DNA of 64,000 bases from VXPQ01 sp965248175 (GTDB taxonomy: Bacteria; Bacteroidota; Rhodothermia; Rhodothermales; VXPQ01), in assembly GCA_965248175.1 (NCBI GenBank), contig OZ252093.1, forward strand, positions 2,666,001 through 2,730,000. The letters are read 5' to 3'. A program made the translations under genes and the position numbers. Below the pieces are notes generated by a model. It was not told where the DNA came from. It saw only the letters and a program-made list of their open reading frames with translations, and ran no database searches. This document shows positions 18,120 to 26,434 of the stretch, piece after piece (positions within the stretch are counted from its first letter, which is position 1; every line of letters starts with the position of its first letter).

Positions 18120-19388
18120 ATGAAAGACCGTACGTACGGCGGCCTCCTGAGTCGTCGGAATTTTCTGAAACGGAGCTCCCTGATCCCGCTTTCCGGCCTG
18201 CTTGCACATGCCCCTGCGATCGGCGCGGATGTGCGCCAGGCAGCCTTCCGGCAGCAAGTACAGGCCGCTGTGATCGGTTTCGGCCCGCAGGGGCGGGACA
18301 TAGCCGCCACGCTGACGCGCATCCCCGAGGTGGATCTTGCTGCCGTAGTGGACACCTACAACGTCATGCTGCGGAGAGCAGAGCGCTCGGCGCCGGGAGT
18401 GGCCACGTTCGAAGACTACCGCGAGGTACTGGATAATCCGGATATTTCCACGGTCTTTATCGCCACGCCCACGCACCTGCACAAGCAGATTGCGCTCGAC
18501 GCCCTGTCTGCCGGCAAGCATGTATACGTAGAAGCGCCGATGGCCTCGACCATCGACGATGCGCGAGCCATGGCACAGGCCGCCCGCGACAATCCCAACC
18601 TGATCTTTCAGGTAGGACTGCATGCCCGGTCGCACCCGAATTACCGTTCCGTCTTCCAGTTCATCCGCAGCGGCGCTCTTGGAAAGGCTACGATGACCCG
18701 GTCCCAATCGCATGTAAAGGAAAGCTGGCGAAGGGCCTCTCCCAACCGGGAACGCGAAGTCGCTCAAAACTGGCGGCTTGATGCAGAGGTCTCTACCGGA
18801 CTCATCGGCGAAGTTGCTACGCATCAGCTTGACCCCGCCCTGTGGTTTCTGGCCAAGCGTCCGGTGGCGGTCACCGGCTTGGGTCAGATCATGTTATGGA
18901 ACGATGGCCGCCAGGCGCCTGACACGATCCAGGCCATCTTCGAACTGGGGGATGGCCTACCTATGCTGTACGACGCTACGCTGACGAGTTCTTTCGATGC
19001 CACCTACGACACCTATTCCGGGCGCGACAGCACCATCATGTTCCGTGACCACCGGGCCTGGATGTTCAAGGAAGTCGATGCCCCGTTGCTCGGGTGGGAG
19101 GTGTACGCCAGAAAAGACAAGTTCTACAAGGAAACCGGGATTGCGCTGGTGGCGAACGCTACCCAGCTGGACGCCCAGGATATCTCGCCGACCGAAGACG
19201 ACCCCAACCTCGAGACGCCACTGTGGTACGCACTGCGCGACTTCATCGACAACCACGCCTTTGGACCCTATCCACCGGCTGCGTCTTATGAGGTGGGCTT
19301 CCAGATCGCCGTCATTACCATAAAGGCCAACGAAGCCATCCTGCAAGGAACGCGCATGGTCTATGACGACGCCCTGTTTGAAATCTAA
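18120..19388 (+). CDS. Tat-exported Gfo/Idh/MocA-like protein with altered catalytic motif (third of four)
   Basis: 422 residues from the ATG at 18120, where the Tat motif LSRRNFLKRSSLIPLSGLLA begins; an in-frame start 45 bases upstream overlaps apbE and adds nothing conserved. The Rossmann region is QAAVIGFGPQGRDIAATL. The usual EKP motif reads VEAPMASTIDDARAMAQ, so the catalytic lysine is replaced by alanine. The rest of the fold looks intact, including TGLIGEVATHQLDPALWFLAKR. Either it uses another residue or it acts as a binding or accessory subunit to its active paralogues. It belongs to the apparent operon with the second and fourth family members. Confidence 0.83.
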   Translation: MKDRTYGGLLSRRNFLKRSSLIPLSGLLAHAPAIGADVRQAAFRQQVQAAVIGFGPQGRDIAATLTRIPEVDLAAVVDTYNVMLRRAERSAPGVATFEDYREVLDNPDISTVFIATPTHLHKQIALDALSAGKHVYVEAPMASTIDDARAMAQAARDNPNLIFQVGLHARSHPNYRSVFQFIRSGALGKATMTRSQSHVKESWRRASPNREREVAQNWRLDAEVSTGLIGEVATHQLDPALWFLAKRPVAVTGLGQIMLWNDGRQAPDTIQAIFELGDGLPMLYDATLTSSFDATYDTYSGRDSTIMFRDHRAWMFKEVDAPLLGWEVYARKDKFYKETGIALVANATQLDAQDISPTEDDPNLETPLWYALRDFIDNHAFGPYPPAASYEVGFQIAVITIKANEAILQGTRMVYDDALFEI

Positions 19389-19418
19389 ACCGCCTCATTC
19401 CATCTCACCGAACCCGTT

Positions 19419-20555
19419 ATGGCTCCTATGCATTCTCGCCGTACGCGGCGCACCTTTTTGCAGAAAACCGGCGCCTTGCTGGGCGGAATTGCGCTGTCGG
19501 GAGCACCGGCCGTTACGCTTGCAGGCACACAAAACATGCGAAGGCGCCCCCTGCCTCCGGGTATGAACCCCCTCGGCGTGGCGCTCGTGGGCCTTGGCAA
19601 CTATGCTACGAACCAGTTGGCCCCTGCTCTCCAGGAAACGGAGCAGTGCCGCCTGACGGGCATCGTCACCGGCACGCCCGCCAAGGCCGACAAGTGGATG
19701 GCCGAGTACGATATCCCGGAGAAAAACGTCTACAATTACGACACCTTTGACCAGATTGCCGACAACCCGGATATCGACATCGTGTATGTGGTGCTACCGA
19801 ACAGCATGCATGCGGAATATGTGATCCGGGCTGCTGAGGCGGGCAAGCAGGTAATTACGGAGAAGCCTATGGCAACCTCTGTACGCGACTGCGAGCGCAT
19901 GATCGAGGCGTGCGACAAGGCCGGCGTGAAACTTTCGGTGGGATACCGCCTCCACTTCGAACCGCATCACCAGAAGATTATGCGGCTGGGTCAGGAACAA
20001 GTCTTCGGACCGGTCACCGTCGTCGAGGCCAGTTTCAGTTTCACCTCGCGCAACACCGAGGCCTGGCGATTCAGCAAGGAAATGGCAGGGGGAGGCGCCT
20101 TGCTGGACGTGGGCATCTACGCCATCCAGGGGGCGCGGTACACGATCGGCGAAGAGCCGGTCCGCCTCCGGGCGTCAGGGTACAACACGCGCCCGGACAT
20201 CTTTACGGAAATTTACGAGACCATCCTGTGGGAAATGGAATTCCCCGGCGGTGCGGTGTCCAAGCACAGCACATCCTATTCGGCCAACGTGAATCGCCTG
20301 TACATGATGGCCCCTCGGGGCTGGGCAAGAATCGAGCCGGCCTTTATGTACAACAGCGTAACCGGAGAGACGAACGAGGGACCGATGGGCTTTCCGCACG
20401 TGACGCAGCAAGCGCTGCAAATGGACGACTTCGCCCGGTGTATCATGGAAGACGAAATGAGCAGTGTCTCCGGCGAAGAGGGCCTGAAAGACATGAAAAT
20501 AGTCGAGGCGATCTACCGCTCCATCGACCGTGACGGGAGGTGGATCGAGATGTAA
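19419..20555 (+). CDS. Tat-exported Gfo/Idh/MocA family oxidoreductase, glucose-fructose-oxidoreductase-like (fourth of four)
   Basis: 378 residues with a Tat-type leader (SRRTRRTFLQKTGALLGG), Rossmann motif LGVALVGLGNYATNQLAPAL and an intact catalytic motif ITEKPMATSVRDCERMIEAC near residue 148. The segment VGYRLHFEPHHQKIMRL and the C-terminal GGGALLDVGIYAIQGARYTIG match the glucose-fructose oxidoreductase branch, whose exported members hold NADP tightly and interconvert sugars and polyols without releasing the cofactor. ATGs at 19419 and 19428 are both possible. It closes the set of three Gfo-like genes on this strand (30-bp gap). Substrate not deducible. Confidence 0.88.
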   Translation: MAPMHSRRTRRTFLQKTGALLGGIALSGAPAVTLAGTQNMRRRPLPPGMNPLGVALVGLGNYATNQLAPALQETEQCRLTGIVTGTPAKADKWMAEYDIPEKNVYNYDTFDQIADNPDIDIVYVVLPNSMHAEYVIRAAEAGKQVITEKPMATSVRDCERMIEACDKAGVKLSVGYRLHFEPHHQKIMRLGQEQVFGPVTVVEASFSFTSRNTEAWRFSKEMAGGGALLDVGIYAIQGARYTIGEEPVRLRASGYNTRPDIFTEIYETILWEMEFPGGAVSKHSTSYSANVNRLYMMAPRGWARIEPAFMYNSVTGETNEGPMGFPHVTQQALQMDDFARCIMEDEMSSVSGEEGLKDMKIVEAIYRSIDRDGRWIEM

Positions 20556-20688
20556 GGAACGAAGTGGGGATCAGGAGTGCATAGGAACTTCCCCGCCGAT
20601 AACACCCATGTTCGTACTGGACGATGGTCACGGTGAAGGGGCGAAGATGGAGCGGGAAATTCAATACCTCTGAGGTAGGAGTTGTCGT

Positions 20689-21900
20689 ATGCGAAAATGC
20701 CTTTTATCGACCCTGGCCATCGGCCTGATCTGCACCACAGCCACAGCCCAACGATTCCCCGCAGGTGAGTTGCCGGAGGGACCGGGTAAAGAACTGGTTC
20801 AGGCTGCCTGCACGTCTTGCCATAGTGCATCCGCGATCATGCGTTCTGCAGGCTATGACACGCCGGAACGATGGCAAGAGGTGTTTGCATCCATGATGAC
20901 ACTACCAGAGGACGAGGCCCAGGCTATTGCTCGGTACCTGGCTGAGCATTTCCCGGAGAAACCCGAGCGCCGACCGGTACTGGTTCCCGGTGATGTGGAA
21001 ATAGACATCAAGGAGTGGACAGTTCCCACGCTTGGACAGCGTTCAAGGGACCCCATCGAAGCTCCTGATGGGTCCATTTGGTGGACCGGAATGTGGGCCA
21101 GCCTGGTAGGCCGTCTGGATCCTGTCACGGGAGAGACGAAAGAATTTCCATTGCCCCCTGCAGCCAGGCCTCACAGCATCGTACCGGATCAGGATGGCAA
21201 CATATGGTATACCGGTAACAGCAACGGTACGATCGGCATGCTCGATCCTGCAACGGGTGAGATTACCGAGTACGACACACAGGCTGGCGATCCTCACACT
21301 GCAACGTTCCATCCTAATGGCCTGCTTTATTTCACGGCACAGCGAGCCGGCATGCTGGGCCGCCTCGACACTAAAACGGGTGAATTGACTGAAATAGAGA
21401 CCGAGTCAAGACCGTACGGTATCCAGGTGGCCAAAGATGGCACGATCTGGGTGGCATACAATGGCGCCAACAAGATCGGCGCACTCGACCCGGAATCCAT
21501 GGAGGTCCGCTATTACACACTTCCTGACCCCGGCTCACGGGTTCGCAGACTCGGACTCTCCAGTGATGGCATGGTGTGGTTCGTCAATTCCACGATGGGC
21601 CGTATTGGCCGGCTGAACCCGGCGACCGGAGAGATCAAAGAGTGGGATTCCCCCAGTGGCCCCACTTCGCATCCCTATGCCCTGGCCGTAATTGACGACA
21701 AAATCTGGTACAATGAGTCGGGGATGCGTCCGGATGCCCTGGTGCGGTTTGATCCTGAGACGGAAAAATTCCAGAGTTGGGCGATTCCTTCCGGGGTGGG
21801 TATCATACGCAACGTGTGGGTAACCCGGGACAGTAACTTGCTGATCCACCAGAGCAGTACGAATCGTGTGGGCCTCGTAACCATCAAAAAAACGTTGTGA
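20689..21900 (+). CDS. Cytochrome c domain fused to Vgb-like (streptogramin lyase fold) beta-propeller
   Basis: A 403-residue exported protein. A Sec signal (MRKCLLSTLAIGLICTTATA) leads into a short c-type heme domain with CTSCH at about residues 43-47, then SYDTPERW-like helices ending near residue 92 (GYDTPERWQEVFASMM). Residues about 105-400 form a Vgb/SMP-30-like propeller of repeated units, each with a W-x-TG or D-P-x-TGE pattern such as LDPATGEITEY, LDTKTGELTEI and LNPATGEIKEW. Family members in environmental bacteria are usually annotated as virginiamycin B lyase, but the heme domain argues for a redox or sugar-lactone role instead. The stop codon overlaps the reading frame of the esterase gene that follows. 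Confidence 0.8.
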   Translation: MRKCLLSTLAIGLICTTATAQRFPAGELPEGPGKELVQAACTSCHSASAIMRSAGYDTPERWQEVFASMMTLPEDEAQAIARYLAEHFPEKPERRPVLVPGDVEIDIKEWTVPTLGQRSRDPIEAPDGSIWWTGMWASLVGRLDPVTGETKEFPLPPAARPHSIVPDQDGNIWYTGNSNGTIGMLDPATGEITEYDTQAGDPHTATFHPNGLLYFTAQRAGMLGRLDTKTGELTEIETESRPYGIQVAKDGTIWVAYNGANKIGALDPESMEVRYYTLPDPGSRVRRLGLSSDGMVWFVNSTMGRIGRLNPATGEIKEWDSPSGPTSHPYALAVIDDKIWYNESGMRPDALVRFDPETEKFQSWAIPSGVGIIRNVWVTRDSNLLIHQSSTNRVGLVTIKKTL

Positions 21901-22043
21901 ATGCGATGCTTCGCCATTTCATAATCGGAGAAGATGCACCAGGGCACACGTTCAGGAATGTTTCGGTGACGCCGGACCCGGCGTTGCCGAACTCCGGAAG
22001 ATGCAGCCGGCTATTGAAGAAATATTCCTCTTTCAAGCCAGGC

Positions 22044-22907
22044 ATGGTATTCCTTGTTGTGCTGTGGAGCCTTATTACGCTTACAGCGAATGCACAGCCT
22101 GGGACGGTGCACGACAACCTTTCGATAACAAGCGAAATTCTCGATTCCGAGAAGAAATATGCTGTCTATCTACCGCCGGATTACGCTTCATCTGAGCGTA
22201 GTTATCCCGTTCTTTACCTTTTACACGGAGGAGGGGACGACCAAACGGGATGGGTACAATTCGGCGAGGTGCTTCATATTGCCGATAAAGCGATCCGGGA
22301 GGGCAAGGCAACGCCAATGGTCATTATCATGCCGGATGCCAGTACAGGCCAGCGAGGATATTTCAACGACATTACCAATACGTGGCGGTATGAGGACTTC
22401 TTCTTTGAAGAATTCATGCCGCACGTGGAAGAAAAATTCAGAATTAAAAGCGAAAAGCGCTACAGGGCCGTAGCCGGTCTCTCGATGGGCGGTGGCGGCT
22501 CCTTCATGTATGCCCTTCACCGACCGGATCTTTTTTCGTCGGCTGCGCCCTTGAGTGCTTCTACAGGCTCCCGGTCGGTGCAGCAATACAAGGGGACGAT
22601 GGAACGCAGGGGCATCGATATTGCGGGAATCTCCGATGCGCAAATTGAAGAATACATCAACCGGCACAATGCCATTTCGCTAATCGAAAGCTTGCCTGTG
22701 GATGACATCAAATCCGTGCGCTGGTTCATCGATTGCGGTGACGACGACTTTCTCTACGAAGGGAATTCGCTGGTCCACATCGCCCTCCGGGACCGTGAAA
22801 TTCCTCATGAATTTCGTGTCCGCGATGGCGGCCATACCTGGACCTACTGGCGCGAAAGCCTGCCTGTAGTTCTGGAGTTTATCTCGCAAAGGTTTCATCA
22901 GTTTTAA
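22044..22907 (+). CDS. Exported alpha/beta hydrolase, esterase D/feruloyl-esterase type
   Basis: Predicted secreted serine esterase of 287 residues. The ATG at 22044 is chosen because it starts a good Sec signal (MVFLVVLWSLITLTANAQ); an in-frame ATG at 21906 would put 46 polar residues in front of it. The esterase fold is shown by YLPPDYASSERSYPVLYLLH with HGGG oxyanion-type glycines, the nucleophile elbow AGLSMGGGGS (the catalytic serine), an acid region around FIDCGDDDFLYEG, and the catalytic histidine in DGGHTWTYW. Relatives release acetyl, feruloyl or similar ester groups from polysaccharides, or act on other esters. It is convergent with the isomerase that follows (25-bp gap). Confidence 0.88.
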   Translation: MVFLVVLWSLITLTANAQPGTVHDNLSITSEILDSEKKYAVYLPPDYASSERSYPVLYLLHGGGDDQTGWVQFGEVLHIADKAIREGKATPMVIIMPDASTGQRGYFNDITNTWRYEDFFFEEFMPHVEEKFRIKSEKRYRAVAGLSMGGGGSFMYALHRPDLFSSAAPLSASTGSRSVQQYKGTMERRGIDIAGISDAQIEEYINRHNAISLIESLPVDDIKSVRWFIDCGDDDFLYEGNSLVHIALRDREIPHEFRVRDGGHTWTYWRESLPVVLEFISQRFHQF

Positions 22908-22932
22908 GAGAAAAAGACGGCCGCCCTTCTCC

Positions 22933-23871
22933 TTACGGATCCACCGAAACGTACGCATCGATCAGGGCCTGTTCCCCTTCCTTGTCGGGCTGGGCATTCC
23001 CATGCTCCATCCCGAGGATGTCCGTATACCCCCGCTCGTGGATGTATTTGAACACGTTGCCGTAGTTGATCTCGCCCGTGGTCGGTTCCTTCCGGCCTGG
23101 ATTGTCGCCGATCTGGAAGTAGCCGATCTCATCCCATGATTTCTCGATGTTCGGGATCAGGTTCCCCTCGCTAATCTGCTGATGGTAGATATCGAAGAGA
23201 ATCTTGCAGGCAGGGCTGTCTACATGCTTGCAAATCATGTATGCCTGGGGCGCCCGGCTCAGAAACATGCCGGGGTGATTCGACCACCAGTTCAGGGGTT
23301 CCAGGACCATGACCATGCCATGCGGCTCCAGAATCTCCGCCGCGCGCTTCAGCGATTCCACCACATGCACCGTCTGGTACTCCATCTCCTGGCGCTGGTC
23401 CACTCGCCCGGGCACCACCGTCATCCACGTAGCGTTGACGCGCTTCGCCACATCCACTGCAGCGCGGATGTCATCCAGAAACTCCTCTCGCCTGACCGGA
23501 TCGCCGCTTGCCAGATTGGCCTGCTGCCAGTCGATCCTGTGAGCAACGAATACGCCCATTCGCATATTGAGACGAGTCATTTCCTGTGCAATAGCCTCCT
23601 GCATCTCGGGAGTACGACCCGCCATGCCATTGTCTTCCATCGACCGGAACCCCATCTCCGCCATAAAACGAAGTTGGTCGAGCAGATCGTCGCCTGCATG
23701 ATGCCTGAACATGCCGAAATGAGGGGCATAGTCGAGCGTGAATTCGGGGCGGGTTCCGGAAAAACCGGAACGTACGGCCCCCCCGTACAAACCGGCCGCG
23801 AGGCCCGTATGGGCCAATGGAAGAGCTGCTGAGGCAGCCACAAAGGAACGCAGAAAACGACGTCGTTGCAT
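22933..23871 (-). CDS. Exported TIM-barrel sugar isomerase/epimerase, hydroxypyruvate-isomerase-like
   Basis: 312-residue AP-endonuclease-2/xylose-isomerase-like TIM barrel with a Tat-like leader (MQRRRFLRSFVAASAALPL). Conserved metal-binding positions are visible: MVMVLEPLNWW (Glu), ILFDIYHQQISEGNL (Asp and His, typical of Hyi), and the last Glu in LGMEHGNAQPDKEGEQALID. Family members isomerise hydroxypyruvate and tartronate semialdehyde, or act on 3-keto sugars and inosose. The exported location and the upstream GMC oxidoreductase plus its small subunit favour a role on an oxidised sugar such as a 3-keto-glycoside; this is inference from context. It is the last gene of the GMC > subunit 3 > isomerase set. 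Confidence 0.85.
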   Translation of the reverse strand: MQRRRFLRSFVAASAALPLAHTGLAAGLYGGAVRSGFSGTRPEFTLDYAPHFGMFRHHAGDDLLDQLRFMAEMGFRSMEDNGMAGRTPEMQEAIAQEMTRLNMRMGVFVAHRIDWQQANLASGDPVRREEFLDDIRAAVDVAKRVNATWMTVVPGRVDQRQEMEYQTVHVVESLKRAAEILEPHGMVMVLEPLNWWSNHPGMFLSRAPQAYMICKHVDSPACKILFDIYHQQISEGNLIPNIEKSWDEIGYFQIGDNPGRKEPTTGEINYGNVFKYIHERGYTDILGMEHGNAQPDKEGEQALIDAYVSVDP

Positions 23872-23955
23872 GGTTCTACAGATTTTGGTTCAAAAAGCGT
23901 AATCAAATGGTCCGGCGGGTCCCCCGGCCTTGCCGCCCATCTCCCGCCGGTCTCC

Positions 23956-24579
23956 TCACAACGTCTTCCAGGGCGCTTCCGACAATCCCAACCGTTCGAT
24001 CTCGGATTTCGGGGCGCCCGTCCACTCGTGTACAAACACGTTCCCCATATAGCCCAGATCGGCCATGCCCGCCTCCGTGGTCCAGAACCCCGAAGCGGTC
24101 AAATCGCGGAAGAAGCTGAAAAAGATCACGCCAGCCGTAAGCGCCGGGTCGGCATCCTCGGGCCAGGCGATCGCATCGACCATATCCATGCGTTGCACAT
24201 CGGAACACGCCGCAAACGGCGCCCCGAACCGTTCCCGGGAATACGTATCCAGCCAGGCCAACCCCTGGCGCATGGGGTCCTGCATATACGGCATATCCGT
24301 CACGATAAAGTCCATGAATTCCGGCACGCCCACATCTGTCGCACTCCCTGAACGGTCGTCCGCCGGAATAATCATGTCCGCAAGGATACGCACCGTCTCG
24401 TACTCCTCGTCCGTAAAAAACTGCGGGGAAAAATCCCCCCGGGAACGGGCCTCTGCCGCCTCCCGGGCAGCGCGTTCGGCATCAGAAGCGGTCCACCGGC
24501 ATCCGGCTGCCGTCAGTACGCCGGGCGCTGTGGCCGACAAGGCCAAGGCCAGCAGTTTAAGCGATTCTCGGCGATCCAT
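23956..24579 (-). CDS. Gluconate 2-dehydrogenase subunit 3 family protein
   Basis: 207-residue exported small partner of a GMC flavoprotein. The N-terminus has a twin-arginine-like motif (MDRRESLKLLALALSA) and TAAGCRW, a possible lipobox. The family core is QFFTDEEYETVRILADMIIP followed by DVGVPEFMDFIVTD and QGLAWLDTYSRERFG, standard for this family. It lies 50 bp after the GMC gene on the same strand. In known two- or three-subunit sugar dehydrogenases this subunit aids Tat export and maturation of the flavoprotein subunit. No dedicated cytochrome c subunit is adjacent; a nearby exported heme protein might accept the electrons. Confidence 0.9.
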   Translation of the reverse strand: MDRRESLKLLALALSATAPGVLTAAGCRWTASDAERAAREAAEARSRGDFSPQFFTDEEYETVRILADMIIPADDRSGSATDVGVPEFMDFIVTDMPYMQDPMRQGLAWLDTYSRERFGAPFAACSDVQRMDMVDAIAWPEDADPALTAGVIFFSFFRDLTASGFWTTEAGMADLGYMGNVFVHEWTGAPKSEIERLGLSEAPWKTL

Positions 24580-24629
24580 AGGGCAACGTTCTATCGAGTC
24601 AATGTCAATGCATCCGGCGTGGTTCGGAA

Positions 24630-26348
24630 CTACAAGTTACCTGCATTGCGGAGTTCGACAATATGATCCGCCGTGCGCCACGCCAGCGCCAGGATGGTCC
24701 ATGTCGTGTTTTTGTGCGCCTGCGACACGAATGGCGCCCCATCCGTTACAAAGACGTTCCTTGCGTCGTGCGCCTGACACCACGCATTGAGCGGGGCCTT
24801 TGCCGGATCGTCTCCCATACGCACCGCCCCTACTTCATGGATGATGCGCCCCGGCGCCAGAATGCCGTACCCGTCTTCCTTCGATGGCATGGGCGTAAGC
24901 ACCTCGCCCCCCATCGCTTCGACAAGATTGCGGCTCACTTCCTGGGCATGCTTGACCTGGAGATGCTCTTCGTCGCTCCAGCGCACATGGAAACGCAGCA
25001 CGGGGATGCCGTACTTGTCCACGACATCCGGGTCGATTTCGCAATAGTTATCGTACCGGGCAACCATCTCCCCGCGGGCAGAGAAACCAACTACGGACCC
25101 GTACAAGTCCCGGTAATCCTGCTTGAGCTGCATCCCGTAGCCGCCCCCGCCCCGGGGGCGATCCTCAAACAGGTTATTGATCGTGTGAATACCACCCATG
25201 AAGCCATAGCCGGGCTGCTGGCGTCCCCCCCATACTTCGAGATGATATCCACGGGCGAAATCGCGCTTTGTGTCATACCCGAACCAGGGGATGTAAATGT
25301 GCGCCCCGCCAACGCCATCTTCATTGTACGGCGTACGCCCGACAAGCTGCGGAAAGATTCCGGCCACGCTGGCGCCTGTGGAATCCATGAGATACCGCCC
25401 TACCGCACCGCTCGAATTGGAGAGGCCGGCCGGGTGCCGGGGCGATGTTGAATTCAGAAGCAGCCGCGCCGTTTCGCACGCGCTGGCCGCCAGCACCACG
25501 GTACGTGCACGCACAGTGTACTCCTGCATATCGTTCCGGTTGACGTACGACACGCCGGTGGCCAGCCCCTCCTGATCTGTCGTGACCTCCCGCGCCATGG
25601 CATTGTCCACGATGGTCAACCGACCCGTACTCAGGGCCGGAGGCAACAGGACCGACGGCGAGGAAAAATTGGAACTCGTGGCGCAGCCGCGCCCGCATTG
25701 TGCACAGAAGTGACAGGGTGTTCGGTCATTGTGCGGCTTCGTCAAAACAGAAAGACGGTTCGCCAGGACAGGAATACCCATCTTTGCAGCGCCCTGCATC
25801 ACGAGCAGTTCGTGCAGACGCGGCGCCGGAGGGGGCAAAAAGTCGCCGTCCGGTTCGTTGTAAAAGCCATCCCGGTTGCCGAAAATTCCGACGAGCTGAT
25901 CGACTTTGTCGTACCACGGCGCCACGTCATCGTACCCTATGGGCCAGTCGTCCCCAAGGCCGTCAAGGCTGTATCCGCGGAAGTCGTCCGGACCGAACCG
26001 CAACGAAATGCGCCCCCAGTGGTTCGTACGCCCGCCCAACATGCGCGCCCGGAACCAATCCCACTCCGTGCCGGGCGCGTGGGTGTACGGCTCGCCCTCG
26101 ATCTCCCAGCCGCCGATGCACCCGTCGAATTCCCCGAACGGCTTCTCTTTCGAATTGGCCCCTCGCCTCGGCGAAGCGTAGTTCCAGGTAAACATGTCGC
26201 CGTCCGTGGCGGCGTCCCACATCGGGCCGGCTTCCAGCATGACCACATTCGCGCCCGCCTCGGCAAGCACGTACGCCGCCATACCCCCTCCGGCGCCGGA
26301 GCCGACCACAGCGACATCGTATACATTGGGGCTGATGATGTGTCGCAT
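24630..26348 (-). CDS. GMC family oxidoreductase (large subunit of gluconate/sugar dehydrogenase type)
   Basis: 572-residue FAD-dependent dehydrogenase. The N-terminal FAD motif is VAVVGSGAGGGMAAYVLAEA. A cysteine-rich segment (CHFCAQCGRGC, about residues 218-228) is typical of the gluconate-2-dehydrogenase branch. FAD-contact ARTVVLAASACETARLLL follows, and the C-terminus has HEVGAVRMGDDPA and VTDGAPFVSQAHKNTTWTIL with His and Asn at the catalytic positions. It has no signal peptide of its own, as expected if it travels through Tat with the subunit 3 partner encoded just downstream. With the TIM-barrel protein two genes on, this resembles glycoside 3-dehydrogenase systems that make 3-keto sugars; the substrate is inferred, not shown. 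Confidence 0.9.
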   Translation of the reverse strand: MRHIISPNVYDVAVVGSGAGGGMAAYVLAEAGANVVMLEAGPMWDAATDGDMFTWNYASPRRGANSKEKPFGEFDGCIGGWEIEGEPYTHAPGTEWDWFRARMLGGRTNHWGRISLRFGPDDFRGYSLDGLGDDWPIGYDDVAPWYDKVDQLVGIFGNRDGFYNEPDGDFLPPPAPRLHELLVMQGAAKMGIPVLANRLSVLTKPHNDRTPCHFCAQCGRGCATSSNFSSPSVLLPPALSTGRLTIVDNAMAREVTTDQEGLATGVSYVNRNDMQEYTVRARTVVLAASACETARLLLNSTSPRHPAGLSNSSGAVGRYLMDSTGASVAGIFPQLVGRTPYNEDGVGGAHIYIPWFGYDTKRDFARGYHLEVWGGRQQPGYGFMGGIHTINNLFEDRPRGGGGYGMQLKQDYRDLYGSVVGFSARGEMVARYDNYCEIDPDVVDKYGIPVLRFHVRWSDEEHLQVKHAQEVSRNLVEAMGGEVLTPMPSKEDGYGILAPGRIIHEVGAVRMGDDPAKAPLNAWCQAHDARNVFVTDGAPFVSQAHKNTTWTILALAWRTADHIVELRNAGNL

Positions 26349-26434
26349 GGCGGTCGAAAATGGCGAGAGCTATGTGGAAAATACACAAGCCGGTTCCGGC
26401 TACAACGCTCGCATCCCGGCCATTCGACCTGTAG

